A stretch of DNA of 64,000 bases from Ornithinibacillus halotolerans (GTDB lineage Bacteria > Bacillota > Bacilli > Bacillales > Amphibacillaceae), in NCBI RefSeq assembly GCF_014637405.1, contig NZ_BMEY01000017.1:1-64000 (forward strand). The letters run 5' to 3'. The notes beneath the pieces were generated by a model. It saw nothing but the letters and a program-made list of their open reading frames with translations. It did no database searches and was not told the DNA's origin. The number at the start of each line of letters is the position of its first letter. Position 1 is the stretch's first letter. This document shows positions 52,961 to 62,209 of the stretch, piece by piece. Both the position numbers and the translations under genes were made by a program.

Positions 52961-53913
52961 CTTGTAGCCCTACTTTCTCTTAGTAATAAGTAAATGAAGT
53001 ATACCCCACCGATAAAGTTAATGATGACACTTAATGTTGTGCGTAATTCTAAAACATGCTCTACAAGGAATTGGCCTCCAACTAAAGCAATAATACTTAT
53101 TAAACTCGCACCTAATATTAAGATAGAGTGTTTATATGTTACTAAAAATTGATAGGATAAGTTTGCTACTATTAGTCCAAAAAATGTAATTGGGCCAACT
53201 AATGCTGTGGATGTAGCAATCAACACCGATGATAAAATTAATATGTTCATTACCATTCGGTCATAGTTAATCCCCAGGTTCATTGCATTCTCACGCCCAA
53301 GTGACATCACATCTAATTTACCCATTATTTGAAAACCATATATAAATGAAGCTGCCAGAATAACCATCGCAATATATAGCAATTCTACTTTAACTTTTGT
53401 AAAACTTGCGAATAACATCGACTGTAGACCTAAATATTCTACTGGATCAATTAAAACTTGTAAGAATGTTACCAAACTACCTAAAAGCGTCCCAATTATC
53501 ATACCTATTAATAGAAGTAAATAAATTGGATGCTTATCAGAACGGAATAAAAATCGATACAAGATTAAAGCAAATAATACCATAGCTAGAATAGCAGCAC
53601 CAAAATTTAAGTATTTATTCACTACCCAAATGGACATTGATCCTGCAAAGAAGTAGATTAACGTTTGTACGACTCCATACATCGAATCCATCCCCATAAC
53701 AGATGGAGTTAAAATACGATTTTGAGTAATTGTTTGGAAGACCACAGTAGCATATGAAATTGCAATCCCGGTCACAACCATGGCAGCAATTTTCACTACT
53801 CGTCTTGGAAAAGCATAATCAAACCCACCTTTTATATCATAAAAGGCATATAATAATATACAAATAATAGCTAGAACTAGTAAAGATAATAATTTTATAC
53901 TATTTTTTCGCAT
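52957..53913 (-). CDS. yclO: Iron-siderophore ABC importer permease
   Basis: A 318-residue FecCD-family permease with about nine membrane segments. QNRILTPSVMGMDSMYGVVQT and SLGRENAMNLGINYDRMVM are the family's motifs, and GPITFFGLIVANLSYQFL lies near the ATPase contact. It forms the channel with YclN. It overlaps yclN by 14 nt. Confidence 0.92.
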   Translation of the reverse strand: MRKNSIKLLSLLVLAIICILLYAFYDIKGGFDYAFPRRVVKIAAMVVTGIAISYATVVFQTITQNRILTPSVMGMDSMYGVVQTLIYFFAGSMSIWVVNKYLNFGAAILAMVLFALILYRFLFRSDKHPIYLLLLIGMIIGTLLGSLVTFLQVLIDPVEYLGLQSMLFASFTKVKVELLYIAMVILAASFIYGFQIMGKLDVMSLGRENAMNLGINYDRMVMNILILSSVLIATSTALVGPITFFGLIVANLSYQFLVTYKHSILILGASLISIIALVGGQFLVEHVLELRTTLSVIINFIGGVYFIYLLLRESRATR

Positions 53914-54856
53914 ATGCTCTCCCCCTAAACAACATAATTAAGAAGATCGCACTTCCTATTACGGCAACTGTAACATTTACTGGAATTTCATAAGGATGAA
54001 TGATGACACGCCCAATAATGTCACAGATTAATAGAAATACAACGCCCAGTGCCATTGTATGGGGGATAGTTTTTCGTAGATTGTCACCCATATATAGTGA
54101 AACTATATTGGGTACAATAAGACCTAGAAACGGTATTACACCTACAGTCAATACAACAGATGTTGATATGATTGCGACTAACACTAACCCTATATTTAAA
54201 ACAAACTTATAGCTTAATCCTAGGTTTTTGGCAAAATCTTCACCCATGCCAGCAACCGTAAATTTATTTGCAAATAAATAAGCTAATATAATGGCTGGAA
54301 TACTTATATAAAGAAGTTCATAACGGCCTGAGATTATTAAAGTAAAACTCCCCATTAACCACGAAGAGATATTTTGCAGTAAATCTGCTTCATACCCAAA
54401 GAAAGTAGTTATAGACGACAAAATATTACCATACATAATTCCAATTAATGGAACAAAGATAACATCTTTAAATTTAATTCGTTCTAGAATTTGCATAAAG
54501 ATAAATGTTCCTGCTAAAGCGAAAGCAAAGCTAAAGATTACTTGTTGTGTATACGTCACATTTGTTAAAAACAACATAGATATCATTATACCTAATTTTG
54601 CTGCATCTAATGTACCAGCCGTAGTTGGTGATACAAATTTATTGCGACTTAAGCTTTGCATAATTAATCCAGCTATACTCATCCCAGCTCCAGCCAAAAT
54701 AATCGCTAACAATCGAGGTACTCTGCTAACTAGAAAGATTTCGAGTTTATCAGAATCTAATTCTAGTAAATCCGTAACTTTTATATCAATCGCACCTATA
54801 AATAGCGATACAAAGGAAAGAACTACACCTAGTATAATTAACATCCACAATTTCAT
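53900..54856 (-). CDS. yclN: Iron-siderophore ABC importer permease
   Basis: A 318-residue FecCD-family permease. RVPRLLAIILAGAGMSIAGLIMQ and RNKFVSPTTAGTLDAAKLGI are the standard N-terminal motifs, and GVIPFLGLIVPNIVSL lies in the second half. First gene of yclNOP. A near-perfect Fur box lies 40 bp upstream of the start. Confidence 0.92.
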   Translation of the reverse strand: MKLWMLIILGVVLSFVSLFIGAIDIKVTDLLELDSDKLEIFLVSRVPRLLAIILAGAGMSIAGLIMQSLSRNKFVSPTTAGTLDAAKLGIMISMLFLTNVTYTQQVIFSFAFALAGTFIFMQILERIKFKDVIFVPLIGIMYGNILSSITTFFGYEADLLQNISSWLMGSFTLIISGRYELLYISIPAIILAYLFANKFTVAGMGEDFAKNLGLSYKFVLNIGLVLVAIISTSVVLTVGVIPFLGLIVPNIVSLYMGDNLRKTIPHTMALGVVFLLICDIIGRVIIHPYEIPVNVTVAVIGSAIFLIMLFRGRAYAKK

Positions 54857-54895
54857 CTGTAATCCTCGTAATCTGTGTATTTTTAATGCACTAAT

Positions 54896-54910
54896 TGAAA
54901 ATGATTATCA
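54896..54910. promoter_or_regulatory. Fur box upstream of yclN
   Basis: TGAAAATGATTATCA differs from TGATAATNATTATCA at one position. It lies 40 bp upstream of yclN. A weaker related sequence (TTATCATTCTAATTGAGAATAA) lies near 54972. Confidence 0.85.
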
Positions 54911-55138
54911 TTCCAAGTATACCTTCATTATATAGATAGGAAACAATAAAATCAAGCACTTAAGGTAACCGTTATCATTCTAATTGAGAATAAAGGAGTA
55001 CAGTCTTCTAAGAAGAACAAGAAATTAGATAAATTCTCCTTAAATAAATGACTGGGAGTGCAAAGTACAAAAAGGAACGTTGAACAAGTGCATAAAAATA
55101 AGCTTGCGATATATTTAGCAAGCTTTCAAGTAACATCT

Positions 55139-55843
55139 TTATTCTTCTAGATTACACTCGTTACCAGTACAATAAGATGTCTTTGATTCACTTGATGTTA
55201 AACGATGACTTTCTTCTTTCCATACCTTTGTTAATACTTCTAGAAAAAATTCTTCTGATTGTGCACCAGAAATTGCATATTTCTCATTAAAAACAAAAAA
55301 AGGTACACCCCTAATGCCAATTTGCTTGGCTAAATCTTGATCTTCGCGAACACGCCTAGCATAACGATTCGTTTCTAACAATTCCTCCACTTCTTCTTTA
55401 TCTAATCCAGCTTCAAGCGCGAGTCTTTTCAGAGTGGCATAATCACTAATTAAATCTGAATCCGTAAAATAGGCATAAAGAAGTTTTTCCGTCATTTCTT
55501 CACCTAAGTTTTTGGATTCAGCATATTTCGCTAAGCGATGAGCATCGAATGTATTCGTATGTTGCATCGTATCGAAATTATATTTTAATCCAACACTTAA
55601 TGCTTCCCTACCAACCCGTTCATTTAGCTCCTTAGCATGTTCAATCGATATCCCCTTCTCTGTAGCTAAATACTCATGAAAACTTTGACTTGGTTTTGTT
55701 GTTGCCTTTGGATTTAATTCGAAACTTTTATATTCAATCTTAACTTTTTCACGATGTTCAAATTGATTTAAGGCCGTTTCTAATCTACGTTTACCGATAT
55801 AACAAAACGGGCATACAAAGTCAGACCATATCTCTATCTTCAT
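55139..55843 (-). CDS. DsbA-family oxidoreductase, FrnE-like
   Basis: A 234-residue thioredoxin-fold protein. The redox motif SDFVCPFCYIGKRRLE (CPFC) sits at the N-terminus, followed by the FrnE helical insertion with NTFDAHRLAKYAESK and the cis-Pro in IRGVPFFVFNEKYAISGAQ. Two extra Cys in the tail (YCTGNEC) may form a second redox pair. It lacks a signal peptide, so it is a cytoplasmic disulfide enzyme. A GGTG-type site precedes the ATG. Partner unknown. Confidence 0.87.
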   Translation of the reverse strand: MKIEIWSDFVCPFCYIGKRRLETALNQFEHREKVKIEYKSFELNPKATTKPSQSFHEYLATEKGISIEHAKELNERVGREALSVGLKYNFDTMQHTNTFDAHRLAKYAESKNLGEEMTEKLLYAYFTDSDLISDYATLKRLALEAGLDKEEVEELLETNRYARRVREDQDLAKQIGIRGVPFFVFNEKYAISGAQSEEFFLEVLTKVWKEESHRLTSSESKTSYCTGNECNLEE

Positions 55844-55993
55844 TTACCGCACACCTCTTCCTATTAAAAATATTTTAGCACAATACTACATAAAAAAGTT
55901 AAAGTTGTGCTTGGAAAAATGTGCCTAGCTTAGCACTTATTTTAATTGCTTCAGAATTTAGTTAAGAGCTTATTATTAAGCTGAAAATATAAA

Positions 55994-56020
55994 AGACTAA
56001 GCGTTTTTATCGCTTAGTCT
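55994..56020. terminator. Terminator of fni
   Basis: AGACTAAGCG (55994-56003) pairs with CGCTTAGTCT (56011-56020), a perfect stem covering the fni stop codon, followed on the left by A for the T tract. Confidence 0.85.
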
Positions 56021-57072
56021 CTCTCATCTAATAAAGATTTGCCCATTATAGTTACTCGTTTCGTATTTTTTAATTCTCCTAAATCCTTTGCTCCGATACC
56101 AAACATCGTAATTTTCAATTCAAATTCAATTTGTTCCATAACTTCTATTACAGCTTCAGCAGATTCTGTTGCTGCTTGTAGTAATGATCGAGCAAAACCA
56201 ATAACATCTGCACCAATTGTAATTGCTTTTGCAGCATCTAGTCCGGTCTTCATCCCCCCACTAGCAACAAGAGGAACATTGTTTAGCTCACTACGTACGG
56301 AGACAATGCAGTCTTTAGTTGGAATTCCCCAGTTATTAAATGCTTCAGCAGCCCGTTTTCTTAATGGATCTTTAGAACGTAACTTCTCGACTTGACTCCA
56401 AGATGTACCGCCAGCTCCTGCCACGTCTATAAAAGATACACCAACATCATGTAATTTTTTCGCAACTGTTCCATCTATACCAAAGCCTACCTCTTTAACA
56501 CCCACTGGGACAGATAAGACCTTACATAGTTCTTCTATTTTAGGGAGCAATGTATCAAAGTTTAGATCCCCTTCATCTTGGATTACTTCTTGCAGTGTGT
56601 TTAAATGAAGGTATAAAGCATCTGCTTCTGTCATATCTACAATTTTTTGTGCCTGCTCAGTGCCGTAACCGTAATTAAGTTGCACTGCTCCTAAGTTCGC
56701 AATTAATGGAACAGATGGTGCTTGTTTACGAATTAAGAAAGAGTCTTGATGTTTATCACCTTCAAGTAATGCTCTAGTTGAGCCAAGTGCTATTACCCAT
56801 CCTCTTTGTTCCGCAGCTATCGCCAAGTTATGATTTATTTCTGTAGCTAGTTCCGATCCCCCAGTCATAGAGCTTACGAGAAATGGGGCTTTAATTGCTT
56901 TATTTAAAAATGTAGTTTCTATATTAATATCATTAAAGTTAATTTCTGGTAACGCATTATGGATGAAAGAGATTCCTTCTAATCCAGTTGATTTATTTAC
57001 ACCTTCGACTTGGTCAGTCAGACATAAACGAATATGTTCTGTTTTACGTTTATTAATTCCTTGTTCTGCCAT
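56014..57072 (-). CDS. fni: Type 2 isopentenyl-diphosphate delta-isomerase
   Basis: A 352-residue FMN-dependent isomerase (Idi-2) converting IPP to DMAPP in the cytoplasm. RKTEHIRLCL, SSMTGGSE, ALGSTRALLE, NLGAVQLNYG and VKEVGFGID lead to the FMN site GAGGTSW and SGGMKTGLDAAKAI. It uses FMN, NADPH and Mg, unlike the unrelated type 1 enzyme. The ATG at 57072 follows GGAAGTG; five upstream codons are dropped. It is isolated from the MEP pathway genes. Confidence 0.95.
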   Translation of the reverse strand: MAEQGINKRKTEHIRLCLTDQVEGVNKSTGLEGISFIHNALPEINFNDINIETTFLNKAIKAPFLVSSMTGGSELATEINHNLAIAAEQRGWVIALGSTRALLEGDKHQDSFLIRKQAPSVPLIANLGAVQLNYGYGTEQAQKIVDMTEADALYLHLNTLQEVIQDEGDLNFDTLLPKIEELCKVLSVPVGVKEVGFGIDGTVAKKLHDVGVSFIDVAGAGGTSWSQVEKLRSKDPLRKRAAEAFNNWGIPTKDCIVSVRSELNNVPLVASGGMKTGLDAAKAITIGADVIGFARSLLQAATESAEAVIEVMEQIEFELKITMFGIGAKDLGELKNTKRVTIMGKSLLDERD

Positions 57073-57243
57073 TTTGTTCACTTCCAATCCATGTTTTCTA
57101 ACTACAGTTTACTTGTTTCTAATCTTGAATGAAAGTAAAGTGATGAACTTTTAGGTTAGAAGACGTGACATCTAACAAAATGGTGAATACATTAACATAC
57201 TAAACGATTTTCAATTATTAATAGCTTGAAAGGAGCATTTATA

Positions 57244-57783
57244 ATGAAAGAGAAGGCAAAAGAATTCGCAACTCATGCACATAAAGGGCAGAAGCGAAAG
57301 AACTCCGATGCAGATTATATAACCCATCCAATACGGGTAGCCCAGAGGCTTGAAAGTGAAGGTTTTTCTGATGAATTAGTCTGTGCAGGCTATTTACATG
57401 ATGTCGTGGAGGACACTATTTATGAAATAGAAGATATAGAAAAACATTTTGGTAAGAAAGTTGCCCAACTTGTGGCTGCACATACAGAAGATAAATCAAA
57501 GTCTTGGAAAGAACGAAAACAGCACACTATTGATGTGATCAAGAATGGTGTCAAGGAGGTAAAATACTTAATTGTTGCCGATAAATTAGATAATTTATTA
57601 GGATTAGAAAAAGATCTTAACACTCTAGGTTCTGTAGTGTGGAACAACTTCAATGCAGGTATTGCAGATCAAAAATGGTATAACGAATCAATTGTACGCT
57701 ATATGCGTACTGGTCTTTCATCAGAAGAAATACCAAATTATTTTAATGAATACGAACAAGCTGTCAGTCGAGTGTTTGGTTAA
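57244..57783 (+). CDS. HD-domain phosphohydrolase, SpoT-hydrolase-like
   Basis: A 179-residue protein. FATHAHKGQKRKNSDADYITHPIRVAQRLE and GYLHDVVEDT (the HD pair) match the (p)ppGpp hydrolase fold of RelA/SpoT and MESH1, and VADKLDNLLGLEKDL contains the distal Asp. It probably hydrolyses a nucleotide such as ppGpp. The synthetase domain is absent. The ATG at 57244 follows AAGGAG. Single gene with a terminator behind it. Confidence 0.82.
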   Translation: MKEKAKEFATHAHKGQKRKNSDADYITHPIRVAQRLESEGFSDELVCAGYLHDVVEDTIYEIEDIEKHFGKKVAQLVAAHTEDKSKSWKERKQHTIDVIKNGVKEVKYLIVADKLDNLLGLEKDLNTLGSVVWNNFNAGIADQKWYNESIVRYMRTGLSSEEIPNYFNEYEQAVSRVFG

Positions 57784-57808
57784 CTATACTTTAAATTAAT
57801 AGTTTAAG

Positions 57809-57851
57809 AAAGAGGAAAGCATTTGTCCATATTAGACAAATGCCTTCTTTC
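57809..57851. terminator. Bidirectional terminator
   Basis: GCATTTGTC (57819-57827) pairs with GACAAATGC (57835-57843), extended by GAAAG/CTTTC. It overlaps the stop of the rsgA-like gene by a few bases. Confidence 0.75.
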
Positions 57852-58908
57852 ACCTTAATTTGTACTTATAAAAATCTTTTTGGGATTTACTTATTTTCTT
57901 CCATTTATTTTTTTCTTCTATCTTAGCTTTCTGGTTTTGTTTTCTTTTTTCATATGCTAGTTCACGTTGTAATTTTAAATAACTATTATAGCGCTCTTCA
58001 GATAAATCCCCATTCGCAATAGCCTCTTGAACACGACACCCTGGTTCAGAATGATGTTGACAATCGGAAAACTTACATTCTTTTTCCAATTCCTCAATAT
58101 CGTGAAATGTTGTTTCTATTCCTGTTTCTCCGTCCCATAGCTGAATTTCACGCATTCCTGGAGTATCAATAAGCATAGCTCCATTCGGAAGTATGAACAT
58201 TTCACGATGAGTAGTTGTGTGACGTCCTTTACTATCATCTTCCCGAATATCTTTTGTTTCCTGTATCTTTTCACCGAACAATGCATTAATTAAAGTTGAT
58301 TTACCAACACCTGAGGAACCTAAAAGCGCTGAAGTTTTTCCAGGTTGCAATTGTTCTAAAAGCTCCTCCATTCCGTCCCCGGTTACGCTACTTATAGTTA
58401 GAATTGGTACACCAATCGCTACCTCACTTACTGATGAGATTGCTTTTTGAACTTCCGCTTCTGAGACTTGGTCTTTCTTTGTTAATAGGATAAATGGAGT
58501 TGCGCCACTTTCATATGTTAACAACATATATCTTTCAATTCTTCTTACATTTAAATCATGATTAAGTGAATTTACAATAAATACTGTGTCAATATTTGCA
58601 GCAACGACCTGTGCATCTGTTCTATTACCTGCGGCCTGTCTTACAAATTGGCTCTTTCTTGGAAGAACATGTTTAATAACTGCCTTTTTTTCTTCCGGTA
58701 ATTTCTGAACTTCTACCCAGTCCCCTACTGATGGAAAATCTAGTGAACTTACTATTTCATTTAAGAACTTTCCACTTAAATGTGCATGATATTCTGTTTC
58801 ACCATCCGAGACACGATAACTATTCTTCTGCACCGTTATAACACGGGCAACTTGATCCTCATTATACCTAGAATCATTTTTCCAACCTAAATTGTCTAAA
58901 TTATACAA
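57850..58908 (-). CDS. rsgA: RsgA-family circularly permuted GTPase
   Basis: A 352-residue GTPase with an N-terminal OB-fold, then the permuted G order G4 (LLTKKD), G1 (GSSGVGKST) and G3 (DTPGM). The zinc knuckle is CKFSDCQHHSEPGC. RsgA helps release late factors from the 30S subunit. This copy is longer than the usual ~295 residues, with a Lys-rich C-terminus, so it may be a second, YloQ-independent paralogue. The TTG start at 58908 follows GAGGA 7 nt upstream. Confidence 0.87.
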   Translation of the reverse strand: MYNLDNLGWKNDSRYNEDQVARVITVQKNSYRVSDGETEYHAHLSGKFLNEIVSSLDFPSVGDWVEVQKLPEEKKAVIKHVLPRKSQFVRQAAGNRTDAQVVAANIDTVFIVNSLNHDLNVRRIERYMLLTYESGATPFILLTKKDQVSEAEVQKAISSVSEVAIGVPILTISSVTGDGMEELLEQLQPGKTSALLGSSGVGKSTLINALFGEKIQETKDIREDDSKGRHTTTHREMFILPNGAMLIDTPGMREIQLWDGETGIETTFHDIEELEKECKFSDCQHHSEPGCRVQEAIANGDLSEERYNSYLKLQRELAYEKRKQNQKAKIEEKNKWKKISKSQKDFYKYKLR

Positions 58909-58954
58909 GTACTATTCCTCCTTGATTTATCGGAGGATACGAATACGTCCAACG

Positions 58955-59023
58955 TTATACCGATCGTTCCCCCATTATAAAAGTCTTATTCTGTTTTACT
59001 TCCATTCTTTTCTTTGCACTCAT
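58955..59023 (-). CDS. Possible 22-residue peptide upstream of the rsgA-like gene
   Basis: ATG at 59023 to TAA at 58955, behind AAAGGGAG at 9-nt spacing. The peptide MSAKKRMEVKQNKTFIMGERSV is strongly basic and soluble. It ends 46 nt before the rsgA-like start on the same strand, so it may be a leader peptide or a very small basic protein. Support is a good ribosome site only. Confidence 0.35.
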   Translation of the reverse strand: MSAKKRMEVKQNKTFIMGERSV

Positions 59024-59175
59024 AAGACAACACTCCCTTTCATAATGGATGAACCATTTTTATCATATTTAGTCTACTACATTTCATTGGAAATTGTTAC
59101 ATGTTTTATGAATTATTGTTAAAATTCTATTCTTATCAGATAATAGTGTAAGAATTTAATAAGCGGGGGATATAG

Positions 59176-59607
59176 ATGCTAAGTAATTTTAATGAATTAG
59201 ATCATGAGTATTTTATGGGAGAAGCATTAAAAGAAGCTGAAAATGCCGGGAAGCGTGGCGACCGGGCAATTGGCACAGTAATTGTACATCATAATGAAAT
59301 TATAGCTCGTGGTTCCAATAAAATTGAATCTTACGATAACAACCTTTTACATGCTGAAATTGATGCGATGAACAAATGTGGATCTTATTTACGAAAGCAT
59401 GCAAGGGAATGTGTTATCTATACAACCGTAGAGCCTTGTATTATGTGTTTATCTTCTATCGTTATGGGCAATATTCGCAGTGTAGTGTACGCAAGAGAAG
59501 ATAAGTATATGAACATGAAACCATTTATCCAGTCCAATCCTTATATTGAGAAAAGAGTACATCATTATTTAGGGGAATATTGGAAGAAGATTCTATTAAT
59601 CTACTAA
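59176..59607 (+). CDS. Cytidine/deoxycytidylate deaminase-family protein
   Basis: A 143-residue zinc deaminase. HAEIDAMNKCG has the ligand His and the catalytic Glu, and TTVEPCIMCLSSIV has the two zinc Cys. The arrangement is that of TadA/guanine deaminase/dCMP-type enzymes. Basic C-terminal region (KRVHHYLGEYWKKILLIY) differs from TadA, so a free-base or nucleoside substrate is more likely. The ribosome site GGGGGA precedes the ATG. Substrate unknown. Confidence 0.83.
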   Translation: MLSNFNELDHEYFMGEALKEAENAGKRGDRAIGTVIVHHNEIIARGSNKIESYDNNLLHAEIDAMNKCGSYLRKHARECVIYTTVEPCIMCLSSIVMGNIRSVVYAREDKYMNMKPFIQSNPYIEKRVHHYLGEYWKKILLIY

Positions 59608-59669
59608 AAAGGTATTCTCCAGAGATGGTTAATATTATTGTAAACGGTCAGAAGTAAATAAATGATATT

Positions 59670-59705
59670 AGAAGTTGAAGGAGTATGTTTTCTCCCCCAA
59701 CTTCT
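59670..59705. terminator. Bidirectional terminator
   Basis: AGAAGTTG (59670-59677) pairs with CAACTTCT (59698-59705), with GGAG/CTCC inside and T on the right. It separates the convergent deaminase and reductase genes. Confidence 0.75.
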
Positions 59706-59710
59706 CTTTT

Positions 59711-60535
59711 TTATTTTATATAAAAATCATTCGGTTCTGGACCATTTCTATGATTTCGATTAATCCCTGCAATCTTTTTCATATCTTGTTCACTCAATTC
59801 GAAATCGAATACATCAAAGTTCTCCTCAATACGTGATGGAGTTACTGATTTTGGAATAACGATATTATCATATTGTAAATGCCAACGAAGAATAACTTGT
59901 GCCGGCGTCTTCCCATGTGCATTTGCAATTTCTTGAATAACAGTATCATTTAATACGTCTTTTCCATTCATTAACGGGCTCCAAGCTTCAACATAAATAT
60001 CATGCTCTCGACAAAAGGCTTTTAATTCTGCCTGTTGTAGATATGGATGACATTCCACTTGGTTTAGAACTGGCACTACTTCACATTCATCTAACAGACG
60101 CTGAAGATGCTCAATATGAAAATTACATACACCGATAGCTTTAACTTTACCATCATGATATAACTTCTCTAACGCTTTATAGCTCTCTACATATTTATCT
60201 TCTTTTGGCATTGGCCAGTGAATTAAGTATAGATCCACATAATCGAGCCCTAATTTCTCTAGACTCGTTTCAAATGCCTTTAACGTGCTTTCATAACCTT
60301 GATCAGAATTCCAAAGTTTTGTAGTAATAAATAATTCTTCTCGAGGAACACCTGATGCAGCAATTCCCCGGCCAACTCCCTCTTCATTTTCATAAGTCAT
60401 TGCTGTATCAATGGAACGATAGCCTACTTCGATCGCTTTTTTTACAGCTATTTCTGCTTCATCATCAGGAACTAACCATACGCCAAAGCCTAGTTTTGGC
60501 ATTTTCAAACCATTGTTCAATGTTACAAATTCCAT
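59711..60535 (-). CDS. Aldo/keto reductase
   Basis: A 274-residue TIM-barrel reductase of the YvgN/YtbE/DkgA group. The catalytic tetrad is Asp in RSIDTAMTYENE with the Tyr of the same segment, Lys in FITTKLW and His in LYLIHWP. NADPH contacts appear in VIPKSVTPSRIEENF. It reduces aldehydes such as methylglyoxal in the cytoplasm. GAAGGAAG precedes the ATG. Monocistronic. Confidence 0.92.
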   Translation of the reverse strand: MEFVTLNNGLKMPKLGFGVWLVPDDEAEIAVKKAIEVGYRSIDTAMTYENEEGVGRGIAASGVPREELFITTKLWNSDQGYESTLKAFETSLEKLGLDYVDLYLIHWPMPKEDKYVESYKALEKLYHDGKVKAIGVCNFHIEHLQRLLDECEVVPVLNQVECHPYLQQAELKAFCREHDIYVEAWSPLMNGKDVLNDTVIQEIANAHGKTPAQVILRWHLQYDNIVIPKSVTPSRIEENFDVFDFELSEQDMKKIAGINRNHRNGPEPNDFYIK

Positions 60536-60704
60536 CTTTATCGCTTCCTTCTATGTAAAATCTTTTCCATTTTAACATAACCATAAATTGATAAAAAATA
60601 TATGCATTACGATAAAAAAGGAGTTTCTCCCTGTTTGTCGAATAATTATTATAAATCCTAACTCACTTGGTAGGTGAATTTGTAAAAGAATAGGAGAAAG
60701 AAAA

Positions 60705-62141
60705 ATGACTACTAACTTTATAGAAGCTAATGTATTAGAATTACAACAAGCAATGGATTCCGGTAAATTGACAGCTAAAAAACTAACACTTACATTTCTA
60801 GAACAAATTGCAAAATATAATCAAGCTGGTCCAAAGCTTAATGCGGTCTTAGAGATTAATCCAGAGGCCCTATTTATCGCCGAGTTATTGGATATCGAGA
60901 GAAAAACAAAGGGATCTCGAGGCCCATTACATGGGATTCCTATATTGATCAAAGATAATATTGATACTGGCGACAAGATGCATACGACAGCTGGTTCTGT
61001 AGCATTAGCTGATCATTATGCAAAAGAGGATGCATTTATCGTAAAACAATTACGAGAAGCTGGAGCGATTATTCTTGGTAAAACAAATCTAACCGAATGG
61101 GCAAACTTTCTAACTATTGGAATGCCAAACGGATATAGTTCCCTTGGCGGACAAGTATTAAATCCGTATGGGCCCGGTGAGTTTGACGTAGGAGGGTCAA
61201 GTGCTGGTACTGGTTCGGCTATTGCTGCTAATTTCGCCCCACTTGGCATCGGTACAGAAACAAGTGGTTCCATTTTAAGTCCAGCAAGCAGTAATTCGTT
61301 AGTTGGTATTAAACCAACCGTTGGGTTAATCAGTCGTACAGGAGTTATCCCAATATCTAGTTCACAAGATACGACTGGTCCAATGACTAGAACAGTGACA
61401 GATGCTGCTATTTTACTTGGTGCTCTAACTGCTTCTGATTCAAATGATTCAGCAACTCAAACAAACCCAAATCGTGTTACTGATTACACGAAATATTTAC
61501 ACCCTGAAGGATTAGAAGGCAAACGTATTGGTGTCCCACAAAATTACTTAGAAGGGATTCCAGAAGAAGAACTAAGTTTAGTAGAACAAGCAATTGAAGA
61601 TATGAAAAACCTTGGCGCAATCATCGTTCGTTCAGTTGAATTACCAAGTCAATTTTCCAATATGCATGTCATGATCCATGAATTTAAAAATGGTATCAAC
61701 GCATACTTAAAAGACGTTGATCCAACTTTACCAGTTTATTCGTTATTAGATGTTATTCAATATAATCAAACACATGCAAGTGTTGCACTTAAATATGGTC
61801 AAAAGATATTTCTAGAAGCTGAGTCTAAAAGTGGAAGGTTAACAGAAACAGAATATTTAAGAGCTAGATTGGAAGATTTGAGATTATCACAACAAGATGG
61901 TATTGATAAAGCGATAGCTGAAGAGCAGTTAGATGCGCTGTTATTTGTTAACAACTATGGAGCAAGTATTGCTGCCAAAGCAGGATATCCTTCCATAACA
62001 GTTCCAGCTGGATATACCGAGGAGGGTAAACCCGTTGGAGTAACATTCACTGGACTTGCCTTTTCAGAACCATTATTGATTGAGCTCGGATACGCATATG
62101 AACAAGCGACTAACCATCGTAAAACACCGAACTTAGATTAA
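60705..62141 (+). CDS. Amidase-signature family protein
   Basis: A 478-residue hydrolase. The Ser-cisSer-Lys triad is formed by Lys in IPILIKDNIDT, and the Ser pair in DVGGSSAGTGSAIAANFAPLGIGTETSGSI (GGSSAG, with the serine nucleophile in ETSGS). It is related to GatA but lacks the gatCB neighbours, so it is a stand-alone amidase. It hydrolyses an amide of unknown identity. AGGAG precedes the ATG. The next 600 bp are non-coding. Confidence 0.9.
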   Translation: MTTNFIEANVLELQQAMDSGKLTAKKLTLTFLEQIAKYNQAGPKLNAVLEINPEALFIAELLDIERKTKGSRGPLHGIPILIKDNIDTGDKMHTTAGSVALADHYAKEDAFIVKQLREAGAIILGKTNLTEWANFLTIGMPNGYSSLGGQVLNPYGPGEFDVGGSSAGTGSAIAANFAPLGIGTETSGSILSPASSNSLVGIKPTVGLISRTGVIPISSSQDTTGPMTRTVTDAAILLGALTASDSNDSATQTNPNRVTDYTKYLHPEGLEGKRIGVPQNYLEGIPEEELSLVEQAIEDMKNLGAIIVRSVELPSQFSNMHVMIHEFKNGINAYLKDVDPTLPVYSLLDVIQYNQTHASVALKYGQKIFLEAESKSGRLTETEYLRARLEDLRLSQQDGIDKAIAEEQLDALLFVNNYGASIAAKAGYPSITVPAGYTEEGKPVGVTFTGLAFSEPLLIELGYAYEQATNHRKTPNLD

Positions 62142-62209
62142 TTAGTTTGGTAAAAAAGGTTGAGACATGACTTGATTAAGGCAGTAAATTTCGAAGAATC
62201 ACCACACTA

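Noticed and set aside
54972-54993. Second Fur box upstream of yclN
   Set aside because: TTATCATTCTAATTGAGAATAA matches the consensus poorly, so I do not list it as a separate site.
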